Positions 7,890 to 16,690 of a stretch of 64,000 nt of DNA are shown piece after piece. The notes under the pieces were generated by a model. It made no database searches. It saw only the letters and a list, made by a program, of their open reading frames with translations, and was not told the DNA's origin. Numbering within the stretch: position 1 is the stretch's first letter; the number at the start of each line of letters is the position of its first letter. This DNA is from Alphaproteobacteria bacterium HGW-Alphaproteobacteria-7 (GTDB lineage Bacteria; Pseudomonadota; Alphaproteobacteria; Sphingomonadales; Sphingomonadaceae): positions 1-64,000 of the forward strand of contig PHEB01000007.1 in NCBI GenBank assembly GCA_002842735.1. The letters are read 5' to 3'. The translations under genes were made by a program, and so were the position numbers.

Positions 7890-9422
7890 ATGATCGAACC
7901 TGCAAAAGTCACCAGAATCAACGTCGCCCCCGGTGAAGGCACCGGCGATGCCGACAGTCCGATGCGCAAGCTGCCCTATAATCTCGAAGCCGAGGCTGCA
8001 TTTCTCGGCGCGGTGCTGATCGACAACCGGGTGATCGAAGAATTGCAGGTGCCGATCCGGCCCGAACATTTCTTTGAAGCCCTGCACCAACGCATTTATG
8101 AACGCGTGCTGGTGCTGATCGAACGCAACACCACTGCATCGCCGGTAACGCTGCGCCCCTATTTCGAAGCGGACGAGGCGCTTAAGGATTTGGGCGGCAC
8201 ATCCTATCTGGCGCAGCTTACCGCCAGCGGGGCCGGGCTGCTTGCCCCGCGCGAACTGGCGCAGCAGATTTACGATCTGGCCTTGCTGCGCGAGCTGGTG
8301 AGCGTCGGGCGCGGTCTGGTCGAAGGCGCGCTTGACACCTCGCAGGACACCTCGCCGATGGATCGCATCGCGCAGGCCGAAGCCGATCTGTTCCGGGTGG
8401 CCGAAGGCGCGGCGACCGGGCGCGAGGCAGCAACCTTCCGCGATGCGGCGGTGCAGGCGATCAAGATGGCCGAAGCCGCGATGAATTCAGGCGGCGGCTT
8501 GTCCGGCAAGACCACCGGCCTTGAAACAATCGACCGCAAGACCTCGGGCCTGCACAATTCCGATCTTGTGATCCTCGCCGGGCGACCGGGCATGGGCAAG
8601 ACCTCGCTCGCCACCAACATCGCCTTCAATTGCGCGGAAAAGCATCTTGAATGGCAGCGCGACGGCGGCGAATTCAACTACGGCGCGCCGGTCGCATTTT
8701 TCAGCCTGGAAATGAGCGCGGATCAGCTCGCCACCCGTATCCTGGCCGAACAGGCCGAGATTTCGTCAGAAAACCTGCGCAGCGGCAAGCTCAGCCGCGA
8801 AGATTTCCAGAAACTGTCTTATGCCAGCCAGCGGCTCGCAGAATTGCCGCTGTATATTGATGATACCCCGGCGCTGACCATCGCAGCGCTGCGCACCCGC
8901 GCGCGGCGGATGAAGCGGCGGCATGACGTCGGGCTGATCGTGGTCGATTATCTGCAACTGCTGCAAGGGTCAGGCCGCGCCAATGACAACCGCGTCAATG
9001 AAATCTCCGAAATCAGCCGCGGGCTGAAAACGCTGGCCAAGGAATTGCAGGTGCCGGTGATCGCGCTGTCTCAGCTTTCCCGCGCAGTCGAGAGCCGCGA
9101 GGACAAGCGCCCGCAGCTGTCCGACCTGCGCGAATCCGGTTCGATCGAGCAGGATGCGGACATGGTGTGGTTCATCTTCCGCTCGGATTATTACCACATG
9201 CTGGTGAAGCCCGACATGCCCGACGGCAGCAGCACGCCAGACGTTCAGGAAAAATACCGGTCGTGGGAGGAAAAATACGAACAGATGGTGGGCAAGGCGA
9301 CGCTGATCGTCGCCAAACAGCGCCACGGTTCGACCGGAAATGTCCCGCTGCATTTCCAGAGCGACATCACCAAGTTCACCTCGCCCAATTACAAGGATTA
9401 CTCGGATTACGGCTTCGAGTGA
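7890..9422 (+). CDS. dnaB: Replicative DNA helicase DnaB
   Basis: This 510-residue hexameric 5'-3' helicase unwinds DNA at the replication fork and interacts with primase. The N-terminal DnaB domain (LPYNLEAEAAFLGAVLID) is followed by a linker and the RecA-like C-terminal domain with Walker A GRPGMGKTS (about residues 231-239), Walker B VVDYLQLL, and the sensor/arginine region SREDKRPQLSDLRESG and DADMVWFIFR. An open frame extends 22 codons upstream to 7824, but the ATG at 7890 matches the normal N-terminus, with GTGAGG upstream. It is divergent from the UPF0262 operon. Confidence 0.96.
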   Translation: MIEPAKVTRINVAPGEGTGDADSPMRKLPYNLEAEAAFLGAVLIDNRVIEELQVPIRPEHFFEALHQRIYERVLVLIERNTTASPVTLRPYFEADEALKDLGGTSYLAQLTASGAGLLAPRELAQQIYDLALLRELVSVGRGLVEGALDTSQDTSPMDRIAQAEADLFRVAEGAATGREAATFRDAAVQAIKMAEAAMNSGGGLSGKTTGLETIDRKTSGLHNSDLVILAGRPGMGKTSLATNIAFNCAEKHLEWQRDGGEFNYGAPVAFFSLEMSADQLATRILAEQAEISSENLRSGKLSREDFQKLSYASQRLAELPLYIDDTPALTIAALRTRARRMKRRHDVGLIVVDYLQLLQGSGRANDNRVNEISEISRGLKTLAKELQVPVIALSQLSRAVESREDKRPQLSDLRESGSIEQDADMVWFIFRSDYYHMLVKPDMPDGSSTPDVQEKYRSWEEKYEQMVGKATLIVAKQRHGSTGNVPLHFQSDITKFTSPNYKDYSDYGFE

Positions 9423-9443
9423 GGTTGGGCACCTGACCCTCGA

Positions 9444-10310
9444 CTAACGGAACAGCCGACCAGCCACCGCGTCAAGCTTCGCCATGACTGCGGGATCGTG
9501 TTCGTCAGGCGCGGTAATGATCGCGTCGTCCAGAGCGGTGTCGATTGGGGAGGCCGCGCGCTTTTTCGGCAGGGCCGCGATGAAATTCTTCACCATCGCA
9601 TGGGCGAGCGCGCCGTTCGCCTGCATCTGCGCAACAACTTGCGCAACATCAACAGCCTCTCCGTCTCGCCAGCAATCATAATCGGTGATCATGCCAACCA
9701 GAGCATAGGGCAGTTCAGCCTCCCGCGCGAGTTTGGCTTCGGGCATCGCGGTCATGCCGATCACGTCGGCACCCCATTGGCGGTACATCCGGCTTTCGGC
9801 GCGGGTGGAAAATTGCGGGCCCTCGATGGCGAGATAGGTTGCGCCGACCGCAACCTTGCCTTTGGCCTTGGCAACGGCCTTCGCCGCCATTTCTGACAGG
9901 CGCGGGCAGACCGGATCGGCCATCGACACGTGGGTAACGAACCCGCTGGTGTAAAAGGTGCTGGGGCGGTGCACCGTCCGGTCGATGAATTGTTCAACCA
10001 CGGCGAAGCGCCCCGGCTCCAGTTCTTCACGCAGGCTGCCAACTGCGGACACCGCCAGAATATCAGTGCAGCCCGCCCGCTTCAGCGCATCGATATTGGC
10101 GCGCGAATTGAGTTCGGTCGGGCTGATCGGGTGCCCGCGTCCGTGGCGGGGGAGAAAGCGCACCTTCACCTCGCCAATCCGTCCGCACAGGATCTCGTCC
10201 GAGGGTTCCCCCCACGGCGTATCAATCGCAATCCACTGCGCGTCCTCGATGCCGTCCATGGCATAGAGGCCCGATCCGCCGATGATCCCGATGCACCATT
10301 CGCTGGCCAT
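9444..10310 (-). CDS. mtnP: S-methyl-5'-thioadenosine phosphorylase
   Basis: This 288-residue enzyme of the PNP/MTAP family cleaves methylthioadenosine to adenine and 5-methylthioribose-1-phosphate in methionine salvage. Visible motifs are GIIGGSGLY at residues 8-16 (phosphate loop), LPRHGRGH, the NSRANIDALK segment, the EGPQFSTRAES signature and MTAMPEAKLAREAELPYA. The length is normal for the family and ends in a short helical tail. It is convergent with dnaB, with only 21 nt between stops. Confidence 0.93.
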   Translation of the reverse strand: MASEWCIGIIGGSGLYAMDGIEDAQWIAIDTPWGEPSDEILCGRIGEVKVRFLPRHGRGHPISPTELNSRANIDALKRAGCTDILAVSAVGSLREELEPGRFAVVEQFIDRTVHRPSTFYTSGFVTHVSMADPVCPRLSEMAAKAVAKAKGKVAVGATYLAIEGPQFSTRAESRMYRQWGADVIGMTAMPEAKLAREAELPYALVGMITDYDCWRDGEAVDVAQVVAQMQANGALAHAMVKNFIAALPKKRAASPIDTALDDAIITAPDEHDPAVMAKLDAVAGRLFR

Positions 10311-10346
10311 GCCTGCTGCCTGTCCTTTGCTAGACCTAGGGTGGGC

Positions 10347-11051
10347 TTAGGTCAGGTCGAAGCGGGTCGGCAAGGCCTTGCGGATCATCTTTTCCGCCGC
10401 CGCGTAAGGCCCGGCAATCGAAGGGCGCGCTTGCATCGCAGCAAAATGCGCGGCGAGCGCGGGCCACTTGTCCAGCGGCGTTTCCGCTACCAGTGAAACC
10501 TGCATTAGCACGGCCGCCACGGAAATGTCGGCAATCGACAGCGCGTTGCCCGCGAAAAATTCGCGCCCGTCCAGCCGGGCTTCGAACCCGTCGAAAATCG
10601 GCGGCAGTTGATTGGCCCAGGTATCGCGCGCCTTTTCGAGATCAGGCTCCTGCCCTTTGCTCACCGCGAAAAAGATCGGACGGAAGATGCCCATCCCGCC
10701 TGCCATTGCCAACGAGGTATCGGCATATTCTTCGATGAACAATGCCTCGCCCAAAGCCATCGGCGCGTCCGGATAAAGCGCGGGATCAGGATGCTTGCGT
10801 TCGATCATCGCGCAGATCGCGCTGGAATCCGCGATCGTGCCCGCGACGCCTTCTTCGGCCACGGAACGATCGCGCAGCACCGGAATGCGCTTCATCGGCG
10901 AGATATCCATGAACCACTGCGGCGGATCGAAAACGTTGACCGCCTCAACCTCGTAATCCACGCCCTTTTCGATGCATACAGCCGCTACCTTGCGCACAAA
11001 CGGCGAAACCGGGCTACCATAGATGACCAGATCGGGACGGGAATCACTCAT
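10347..11051 (-). CDS. Glutathione S-transferase family protein
   Basis: This 234-residue cytosolic GST has an N-terminal thioredoxin-like domain (VIYGSPVSPFVRKV, with the glutathione-contacting PVL at residues 52-54 and DSSAICAMIE) and an all-helical C-terminal domain with the N-capping SIADISVAA motif. The ATG at 11051 follows AAGGAGA at good spacing. The open frame further upstream is not supported. The substrate class cannot be told. It is divergent from the aldehyde dehydrogenase, and the two may share control of detoxification, which is inference. Confidence 0.88.
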   Translation of the reverse strand: MSDSRPDLVIYGSPVSPFVRKVAAVCIEKGVDYEVEAVNVFDPPQWFMDISPMKRIPVLRDRSVAEEGVAGTIADSSAICAMIERKHPDPALYPDAPMALGEALFIEEYADTSLAMAGGMGIFRPIFFAVSKGQEPDLEKARDTWANQLPPIFDGFEARLDGREFFAGNALSIADISVAAVLMQVSLVAETPLDKWPALAAHFAAMQARPSIAGPYAAAEKMIRKALPTRFDLT

Positions 11052-11224
11052 GAGGCTCTCCTTGAAGGCATGTTTGCGGCCTTCCATAAGCCCCGCCCGC
11101 AATAGCGCAATCGCCAAGCGACCCGCTTGGCCAATGGGCAAAGCAGCGATTGCATTTTGCAACGCAACGCACCACCTTGAGCCTGCGAAAAACGACTCCC
11201 TGATAGGACGAGAGAGGAACAATC

Positions 11225-12652
11225 ATGGTCACCCAGTACAAGAACCTTATCGGCGGCAAGATGGTCGCAACCGACCGGATGCTCGATGTGGTCAACCCGG
11301 CCACCGAACAGGTGATCGGGCAGGTGCCTGCCTGCGGCCAGGCCGAGCTTGACCAAGCGGTTGCCGCCGCGCGCGCCGCGTTCAAGACGTGGAAGAATAC
11401 CCCCATCGAAGAACGCCGCGCCGCGATCATGGCGATTTCCGGCGCGATCAAGGAAAATGCCGAGGAACTCTATCGCCTACTGACAGCCGAACAGGGCAAG
11501 CCGCACGATCAGGCCAAGGGCGAAATCTACGGCGCTGCCGGGTTGATCGCAGCGCAATCGACGCTGTCGCTTGACGACGAGATCAACGAAGACAGCGAGG
11601 CACGCCTCAGCCGCACCCGCCGCGTGCCGGTGGGCGTGGTCGCGGGCATTGTGCCGTGGAACTTCCCGGTGATGATGGCGGTTCAGAAAATCGCGCCCGC
11701 GATGCTGTCGGGCTGCACGATTGTGCTCAAGCCTTCGCCCTTCACCCCGCTCACCACCCTGCGCATCGCCGAACTGATCGCGGACAAGGTGCCTGCGGGC
11801 GTGGTCAACATCATCACGGGTGAGGATTCGCTTGGGCCCCTGATGACCTCGCACCCCGATATCGACAAGATCACCTTCACCGGATCGACCGCGACCGGCA
11901 AGAAGATCATGGAAGGCGCGAGCGCCGACCTCAAGCGCATCACGCTGGAACTCGGCGGCAATGACGCGTCAATCGTGCTGCCCGATGCCGATCCCAAGAA
12001 GGTCGCCGAACAGCTGTTCTGGTCGAGCTTTTCCAACGCCGGCCAGATCTGCGTCGCGGCCAAGCGCGTCTATATCCACGAGGATATCTATGACGAGCTT
12101 TCGGCGGCGATTGTCGAATATGCCAAGACCGTGACCGTGGGTGACGGCGCGCAGCAGGGCACGGGCGTCGGCCCGATCCAGAACAAGAAGCAGTTTGATC
12201 GCGTGGTTGAGCTGATCGAGGATGCCAAGGACAATGGCTACAAGTTCCTGCTCGGCGGGAATGTCGATCCGTCCGGCACCGGCTACTTCGTGCCGCTGAC
12301 CATCATCGACAACCCGCCCGAAGACGCGCGGATCGTGGCCGAGGAACAGTTCGGCCCTGTCATGCCGCTGATGAAGTTCTCGACCGAAGAAGAAGTCATC
12401 GCGCGCGCCAATGCGTCCGAATACGGGTTGGCTGGCGCGGTTTGGACCGGCAATCCCGACAAGGGCGTAGAGATCGCCGAACAGCTCGAAACCGGAACGG
12501 TGTGGGTCAACGAATACCTTCACCTGTCGCCCTTCGCGCCGTTTGGCGGCCACAAGCAGTCCGGCTTTGGCGCCGAATACGGCAAGGAAGGCCTGAAGGA
12601 ATTCACCTATTCGCAGGTGATCACCGTGAAAAAGGACAAGGTGCCTGCTTGA
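11225..12652 (+). CDS. NAD(P)-dependent aldehyde dehydrogenase
   Basis: This 475-residue ALDH-superfamily enzyme oxidises an aldehyde to the acid. It shows the PWNFPVMM coenzyme segment, KPSPFTPL, the GSTATGKK Rossmann loop, general base Glu242 in LELGGN, catalytic Cys276 in GQICVAAKR, and EEQFGPVMP. It is closest in look to the succinate-semialdehyde/aldehyde dehydrogenase branch, but the exact substrate is not readable. GAGGAAC precedes the ATG. The M48 protease gene follows 45 nt after the stop. Confidence 0.92.
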   Translation: MVTQYKNLIGGKMVATDRMLDVVNPATEQVIGQVPACGQAELDQAVAAARAAFKTWKNTPIEERRAAIMAISGAIKENAEELYRLLTAEQGKPHDQAKGEIYGAAGLIAAQSTLSLDDEINEDSEARLSRTRRVPVGVVAGIVPWNFPVMMAVQKIAPAMLSGCTIVLKPSPFTPLTTLRIAELIADKVPAGVVNIITGEDSLGPLMTSHPDIDKITFTGSTATGKKIMEGASADLKRITLELGGNDASIVLPDADPKKVAEQLFWSSFSNAGQICVAAKRVYIHEDIYDELSAAIVEYAKTVTVGDGAQQGTGVGPIQNKKQFDRVVELIEDAKDNGYKFLLGGNVDPSGTGYFVPLTIIDNPPEDARIVAEEQFGPVMPLMKFSTEEEVIARANASEYGLAGAVWTGNPDKGVEIAEQLETGTVWVNEYLHLSPFAPFGGHKQSGFGAEYGKEGLKEFTYSQVITVKKDKVPA

Positions 12653-12697
12653 TCGCAGCCGGTTTGGTGGGCATTGTGCGGCCAAGGGAGGATGATA

Positions 12698-13480
12698 ATG
12701 GGTAAACACATCAGACTTTTGGCCGCAATTTCACCGATGCTCGCCGCCGCAGGACTGGTGGGTGCGACACTGCTTGCACCCACCAGTCCTGCCCATTCGC
12801 AAAGCCTTGGCGACATCATGGGCTCGGCAAAGAAGGTCGCGCAGGCCGCGACCGTCTCGGACGAAGAAATTGTCGTTTATTTCGGGCAAATGTCCGATGA
12901 AATGGACCGCCAGAATTCGCTCGCCCCGGCGAACAATCCCTATGCCGTGCGGCTCGCCAAACTGACGCAGGGGCTGGACAGCTATGATGGGCTGGATCTC
13001 GATATTCAGGCCTACCTGATGGACGACGTGAACGCCTTTGCGATGGGCGATGGCACGGTGCGGGTCTATTCCGGGCTGATGGACGCAATGACAGATGATG
13101 AAGTGCGCTGCGTCATCGGCCATGAAATCGGCCATGTGAAGCTGGAGCACGGGCAAAAACGGCTCAAGCGCGCGCTGCAACAGGATGCTGCGCTAAGCGT
13201 CGCCGGAACGGCCAGCGGCGGAGTGCGGCAGATCGCCAATTCCCAATTGGGCGGGCTGGTGCAGAACGTGGTGTATGCCCAGCATTCGCAGAAGGCGGAA
13301 ACCCAGTCGGATGATTACGCGTTGGGCTTCATGGCGGCCAATGGTTACAACCTGCAAGGCTGCCCTTCGGCGATGGACAAGCTGGCGGCACTGGGCGGCG
13401 GAGGCGGCGGAATTGCGCTGCTGCAAACCCACCCCGATCCGGCCAAGCGCGCCAAGCGGATGCGCAAGCAGATCGAGTGA
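12698..13480 (+). CDS. Secreted M48-family metalloprotease
   Basis: This 260-residue protein has a signal peptide (residues 1-34, ending PAHSQ), then a Zn-peptidase M48 domain with HEIGH at 142-146 and a third-ligand helix around AETQSDDYALGFM (Glu). It is expected in the periplasm, like BepA/LoiP types that monitor outer-membrane proteins. It lacks a TPR tail. AGGGAGGA precedes the ATG at 12698, and two in-frame ATGs slightly upstream fit the ribosome site less well. The stop overlaps the following GTG start by 4 nt. Confidence 0.9.
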   Translation: MGKHIRLLAAISPMLAAAGLVGATLLAPTSPAHSQSLGDIMGSAKKVAQAATVSDEEIVVYFGQMSDEMDRQNSLAPANNPYAVRLAKLTQGLDSYDGLDLDIQAYLMDDVNAFAMGDGTVRVYSGLMDAMTDDEVRCVIGHEIGHVKLEHGQKRLKRALQQDAALSVAGTASGGVRQIANSQLGGLVQNVVYAQHSQKAETQSDDYALGFMAANGYNLQGCPSAMDKLAALGGGGGGIALLQTHPDPAKRAKRMRKQIE

Positions 13481-14820
13481 TTGATAGCGACACGTTGCGC
13501 GAAGGCCTGCGCCGGGTGTGCACCCGCGCCAGCCTTGGCGCGCTGACGGGCGATCCGCAGCGCTTGACCGGCGGGGCGGTGATGGAAAGCTGGCGGTTTG
13601 TGGCGGACGACAGCGCCTACGTGTTGCGCCGCGCACCCAGCCTCGCCTTTATGGAGGCGCGGCCTTATGGGCATTCGACCGAGGCGGCGCTGATCGAGGC
13701 GGCGCGGTTAGCGGACGTGACCGCGCCGGAAATGGTGGCAGTGCTGGAGCCGGAGGACGGCCTTGGTTCAGGCTTCATCATGCGCGCTTTGCCGGGAACG
13801 GCTGATCCCAAGGTTATTCTGGGGTGCGACGATCCGGCGGGGTTGCTGCGGCAGGCGGCGCGCGATCTGGCGCGCATCCATTCGCTTCGGCAGGCGGACG
13901 TGCCGGATGGCGTGCCGGTGATGGATACCCGCGCAGGCATAGCCGACCTCAAGGCGCAGTTCATCGAGGCGGGCGGGGATCGCCCGATTATTGCGCTTGG
14001 GCTGAAGTGGCTGGAGGACAACTGCCCGCCGCCGGTCGAACCCGTCCTCAACCACGGCGATTACCGGATGGGCAATCTGCTGGTGGAAGGATCGCGGCTC
14101 ACCGGCGTGCTCGATTGGGAGCTTGCCCATTTCGGCGACCCGCACGAAGACTTGGCCTTTGGCTGCATGGCGGTGTGGCGCTTCGCCCGGTATGATCGCC
14201 CGGCGCTGGGGCTGGGGAGTCTTGAGGATTACATCGCCGCTTACGAAGCGGAGAGCGGCACCCAAGTCGATCCCGCGCGCTTCCGCTTCTGGACGATCTA
14301 CCGCACCGTCTGGTGGGCGCTCGGCTGCCTCAAGATGGCGGCGCAATGGCGCAGCGGCGCGGACCGGATGTTGGAGCGCGTAGTGATATCGCGCCGGACG
14401 AGCGAGCAGGAGCTCGATTTGCTGCTGCTGCTGGAAGGCGATGCGCCGGAAGCGGAGCGGGCGCGGCCACTCGAAGAACCGATAACCATCGGACTTGGCC
14501 AAGGCGAGGCAGACTCCGGTGAGATAGCCACCGCCATCGCCGAATGGCTGGCGGGTCTGAAAGACAAGCTTTCGGGACACGATTTGTTCCAGCTCGCGGT
14601 CGCTCGCAACGCGCTCGGCATCGTCTCGCGCGACAGTCGCAGCGTTACGTTGCTTGAGGATAGCCAGCTTGCAGCGGATATCCTGTCGGGTGCCACCGCT
14701 TTGGCCTCAATTGGTTTGCTCGCCAGACTACGCCGTGATGCGCTCGACAAGCTTGCTATCGATGTGCCGAAATACCCCGCACTCGCCCATGCGCGCAAAA
14801 AATGGACCGGAGAGCAATAA
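13477..14820 (+). CDS. Phosphotransferase (APH-fold) fused to DUF6285
   Basis: This 447-residue protein has residues ~15-330 as an aminoglycoside-phosphotransferase-type kinase fold, with catalytic Asp195 and Asn200 in HGDYRMGN and the metal-binding Asp213 in LDWELAHFGDP. It matches the kinase part of ACAD10/ACAD11. Residues ~345-447 look like DUF6285 (AIAEWLAGLKDKL, then FQLAVARNALGIVSRDS), which is often a separate small gene in such operons. Start is GTG in a GTGA overlap with the protease gene. With the following acyl-CoA dehydrogenase it probably phosphorylates a 4-hydroxyacyl-CoA before dehydrogenation or elimination, as ACAD11 does. Confidence 0.85.
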   Translation: MIDSDTLREGLRRVCTRASLGALTGDPQRLTGGAVMESWRFVADDSAYVLRRAPSLAFMEARPYGHSTEAALIEAARLADVTAPEMVAVLEPEDGLGSGFIMRALPGTADPKVILGCDDPAGLLRQAARDLARIHSLRQADVPDGVPVMDTRAGIADLKAQFIEAGGDRPIIALGLKWLEDNCPPPVEPVLNHGDYRMGNLLVEGSRLTGVLDWELAHFGDPHEDLAFGCMAVWRFARYDRPALGLGSLEDYIAAYEAESGTQVDPARFRFWTIYRTVWWALGCLKMAAQWRSGADRMLERVVISRRTSEQELDLLLLLEGDAPEAERARPLEEPITIGLGQGEADSGEIATAIAEWLAGLKDKLSGHDLFQLAVARNALGIVSRDSRSVTLLEDSQLAADILSGATALASIGLLARLRRDALDKLAIDVPKYPALAHARKKWTGEQ

Positions 14821-16106
14821 TGGACTTTGCCATCCCCGCCGACCTGCAAGCCTATCTCGACGAACTCGACGCCTTCATCGCCGCCGAGATCAAGCCTTTG
14901 GAAGCGCAGGACGACAACATCCGCTTCTTCGACCACCGCCGCGAATATGCGCGGACGGACTTTGAAGCGGGCGGGCTGCCCCGGCACGAGTGGGAAGAAC
15001 TGCTCAAGGAAGCCACCCGCCGCGCCGACAAGGCGGGCCATTGGCGCTTCTCCGCGCCCAAGCGTTATGGCGGCAAGGACGGCAGCAACCTCTGGATGGC
15101 GGTGATCCGCGAGCATTTTGCGCGGGCTGGGCTGGGCCTGCACAATGACTTGCAGAACGAACATTCCATCGTCGGCAATTTCCCCTTCGTCGCCATGTTC
15201 GACCAGTGGGGGACCGAGGAACAGAAGCAGGAATTCATCCTCGGCGGGTTTGAACGCACCCGCCGCGTCGCCTTTGGCCTCACCGAACCCGACCACGGAT
15301 CGGACGCCACTCACATGGAAACCGTCGCCGTGCGCGAGACCCGCGACGGCGTGGACGGCTGGCGGATTGATGGCGAAAAAATGTGGATCACCGGCATGCA
15401 CGTCGCCACCCACTGCGCGATGTTCGCACGCACTTCCGGCCAAGCGGGGGATGCAAGCGGGATCACCTGCTTCCTCGTCCCCAATCCCACCCCCGGCCTC
15501 GAAATCGAGGAGTGGATGTGGACGTTCAATATGCCCACCGACCACCCGCGCCTCAGCGTCACCAATGTCTGGGTGCCCGACAGCGCGATCCTCGGCGTGG
15601 AAGGCCGGGGCCTCGCGCTGGCGCAAAGCTTCGTCCACCAGAACCGCATCCGCCAAGCTGCGAGCAGCTGCGGCGCGGCGCTGTATTGCATCGACGAAAG
15701 CGTGAAATATGCGCGGGAACGCAAGCCCTTCGGTGAGGAGCTGGCCCGCAATCAGGCGATCCAGTTCCCCTTGGTGGAGCTGGCGACGCAGGCGGAAATG
15801 CTGCGGCTGCTGATTTTCAAAACCGCGTGGGAGATGGACAATATGCCCCATAAAGAGATCGAGCGAACGATCAGCGACAAGGTATCGATGTGCAATTACT
15901 GGGCGAACCGGCTGGTATGCGAAGCCGCCGATAGGGCGATGCAGGTGCACGGCGGCATCGGCTATTCGCGCCACAAGCCGTTCGAACACATTTATCGCCA
16001 CCACCGCCGCTACCGGATCACCGAAGGCAGCGAGGAGATCCAGATGCGCAAGGTGGGGGCCTACCTATTCGGCTATCTCGGGCCGAAGCGGGGGATGTTT
16101 TCATGA
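14820..16106 (+). CDS. Acyl-CoA dehydrogenase family protein
   Basis: This 428-residue FAD flavoenzyme with the ACAD10/11-like C-terminal half carries the FGLTEPDHGSDATHM FAD/substrate segment, the KMWITGMHVATHC segment, the RKPFGEELARNQAIQFPL helix and the terminal VHGGIGYSRHKPFEHIYRHHRRYRITEGSEEIQ signature region. The start overlaps the kinase stop by one base (TAATG) with GGAGAG upstream, so kinase and dehydrogenase are made together. The pair suggests beta-oxidation-like breakdown of hydroxy acids. Confidence 0.92.
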   Translation: MDFAIPADLQAYLDELDAFIAAEIKPLEAQDDNIRFFDHRREYARTDFEAGGLPRHEWEELLKEATRRADKAGHWRFSAPKRYGGKDGSNLWMAVIREHFARAGLGLHNDLQNEHSIVGNFPFVAMFDQWGTEEQKQEFILGGFERTRRVAFGLTEPDHGSDATHMETVAVRETRDGVDGWRIDGEKMWITGMHVATHCAMFARTSGQAGDASGITCFLVPNPTPGLEIEEWMWTFNMPTDHPRLSVTNVWVPDSAILGVEGRGLALAQSFVHQNRIRQAASSCGAALYCIDESVKYARERKPFGEELARNQAIQFPLVELATQAEMLRLLIFKTAWEMDNMPHKEIERTISDKVSMCNYWANRLVCEAADRAMQVHGGIGYSRHKPFEHIYRHHRRYRITEGSEEIQMRKVGAYLFGYLGPKRGMFS

Positions 16107-16639
16107 TAACGCATTACGGACTTAATTGGTCAGAACGTGACGTCTTCTGGGGTCGGCCGAGAAAATCGGGCCAACTTTTGGGACGAGCAAGGACCCCACT
16201 CGGACGTCGAGGAGCGCCATCTAAAACTGAGCTTAGCGCCGCCATCGATTACCGCGACTTTGCAGGTGTGTATTGCTTGTACGGTGAGGGAAAGCTGCTT
16301 TACATTGGCGAAGCTGGCTTAAATCAGGGGACAACAAGGAACCTTTTTCAACGTCTAAAGGAGCATCGGAAAGGTGCGCTGGCTGGGCGTTGGGAAACTT
16401 TCTCTTGGTTCGGAAGAGCAAATTGCGATGGCGATTCGTCAATCAGGTCATCGCTTTCATTGGTGGAGGCAATTTCAATCGCGATCATTAATCCGGGTTT
16501 CAATAAACAATCAGGTAGCTTCTCTGGGGCAACGCAAGTCTATCAGGTTCCGCACATTGAGGCTGAGGGCGATTTGGATACCAAGCTAGCTCGCCTAGCC
16601 GAAGCCATCAAATTGTTGTCGCAAGCTCCCAAACCCTAG
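16103..16639 (+). CDS. GIY-YIG nuclease-like protein
   Basis: This 178-residue protein has a GIY-YIG core: GVYCLYGEGKLLYIGEAG (residues ~55-72) with the two tyrosines, and the LFQRLKEHRKG helix carrying the conserved Arg. A Glu (LVEAISIAI) downstream could complete the metal site. The family cuts DNA in repair, homing or restriction. The role here is unknown. It overlaps the acyl-CoA dehydrogenase stop by 4 nt (ATGA) but has visibly lower GC and different codon use, which suggests a recent insertion into the operon end. Confidence 0.75.
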   Translation: MITHYGLNWSERDVFWGRPRKSGQLLGRARTPLGRRGAPSKTELSAAIDYRDFAGVYCLYGEGKLLYIGEAGLNQGTTRNLFQRLKEHRKGALAGRWETFSWFGRANCDGDSSIRSSLSLVEAISIAIINPGFNKQSGSFSGATQVYQVPHIEAEGDLDTKLARLAEAIKLLSQAPKP

Positions 16640-16690
16640 CAATATCCTTACGCGCCGCTAGTCTCCCGTTCCAACAGAGGAGACATTTTC

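Noticed and set aside
14298-16004. 568-codon open frame on the minus strand
   Set aside because: It is the antisense shadow of the kinase and acyl-CoA dehydrogenase genes in high-GC DNA; its product has no recognisable domain, while both plus-strand genes are complete and overlap properly.
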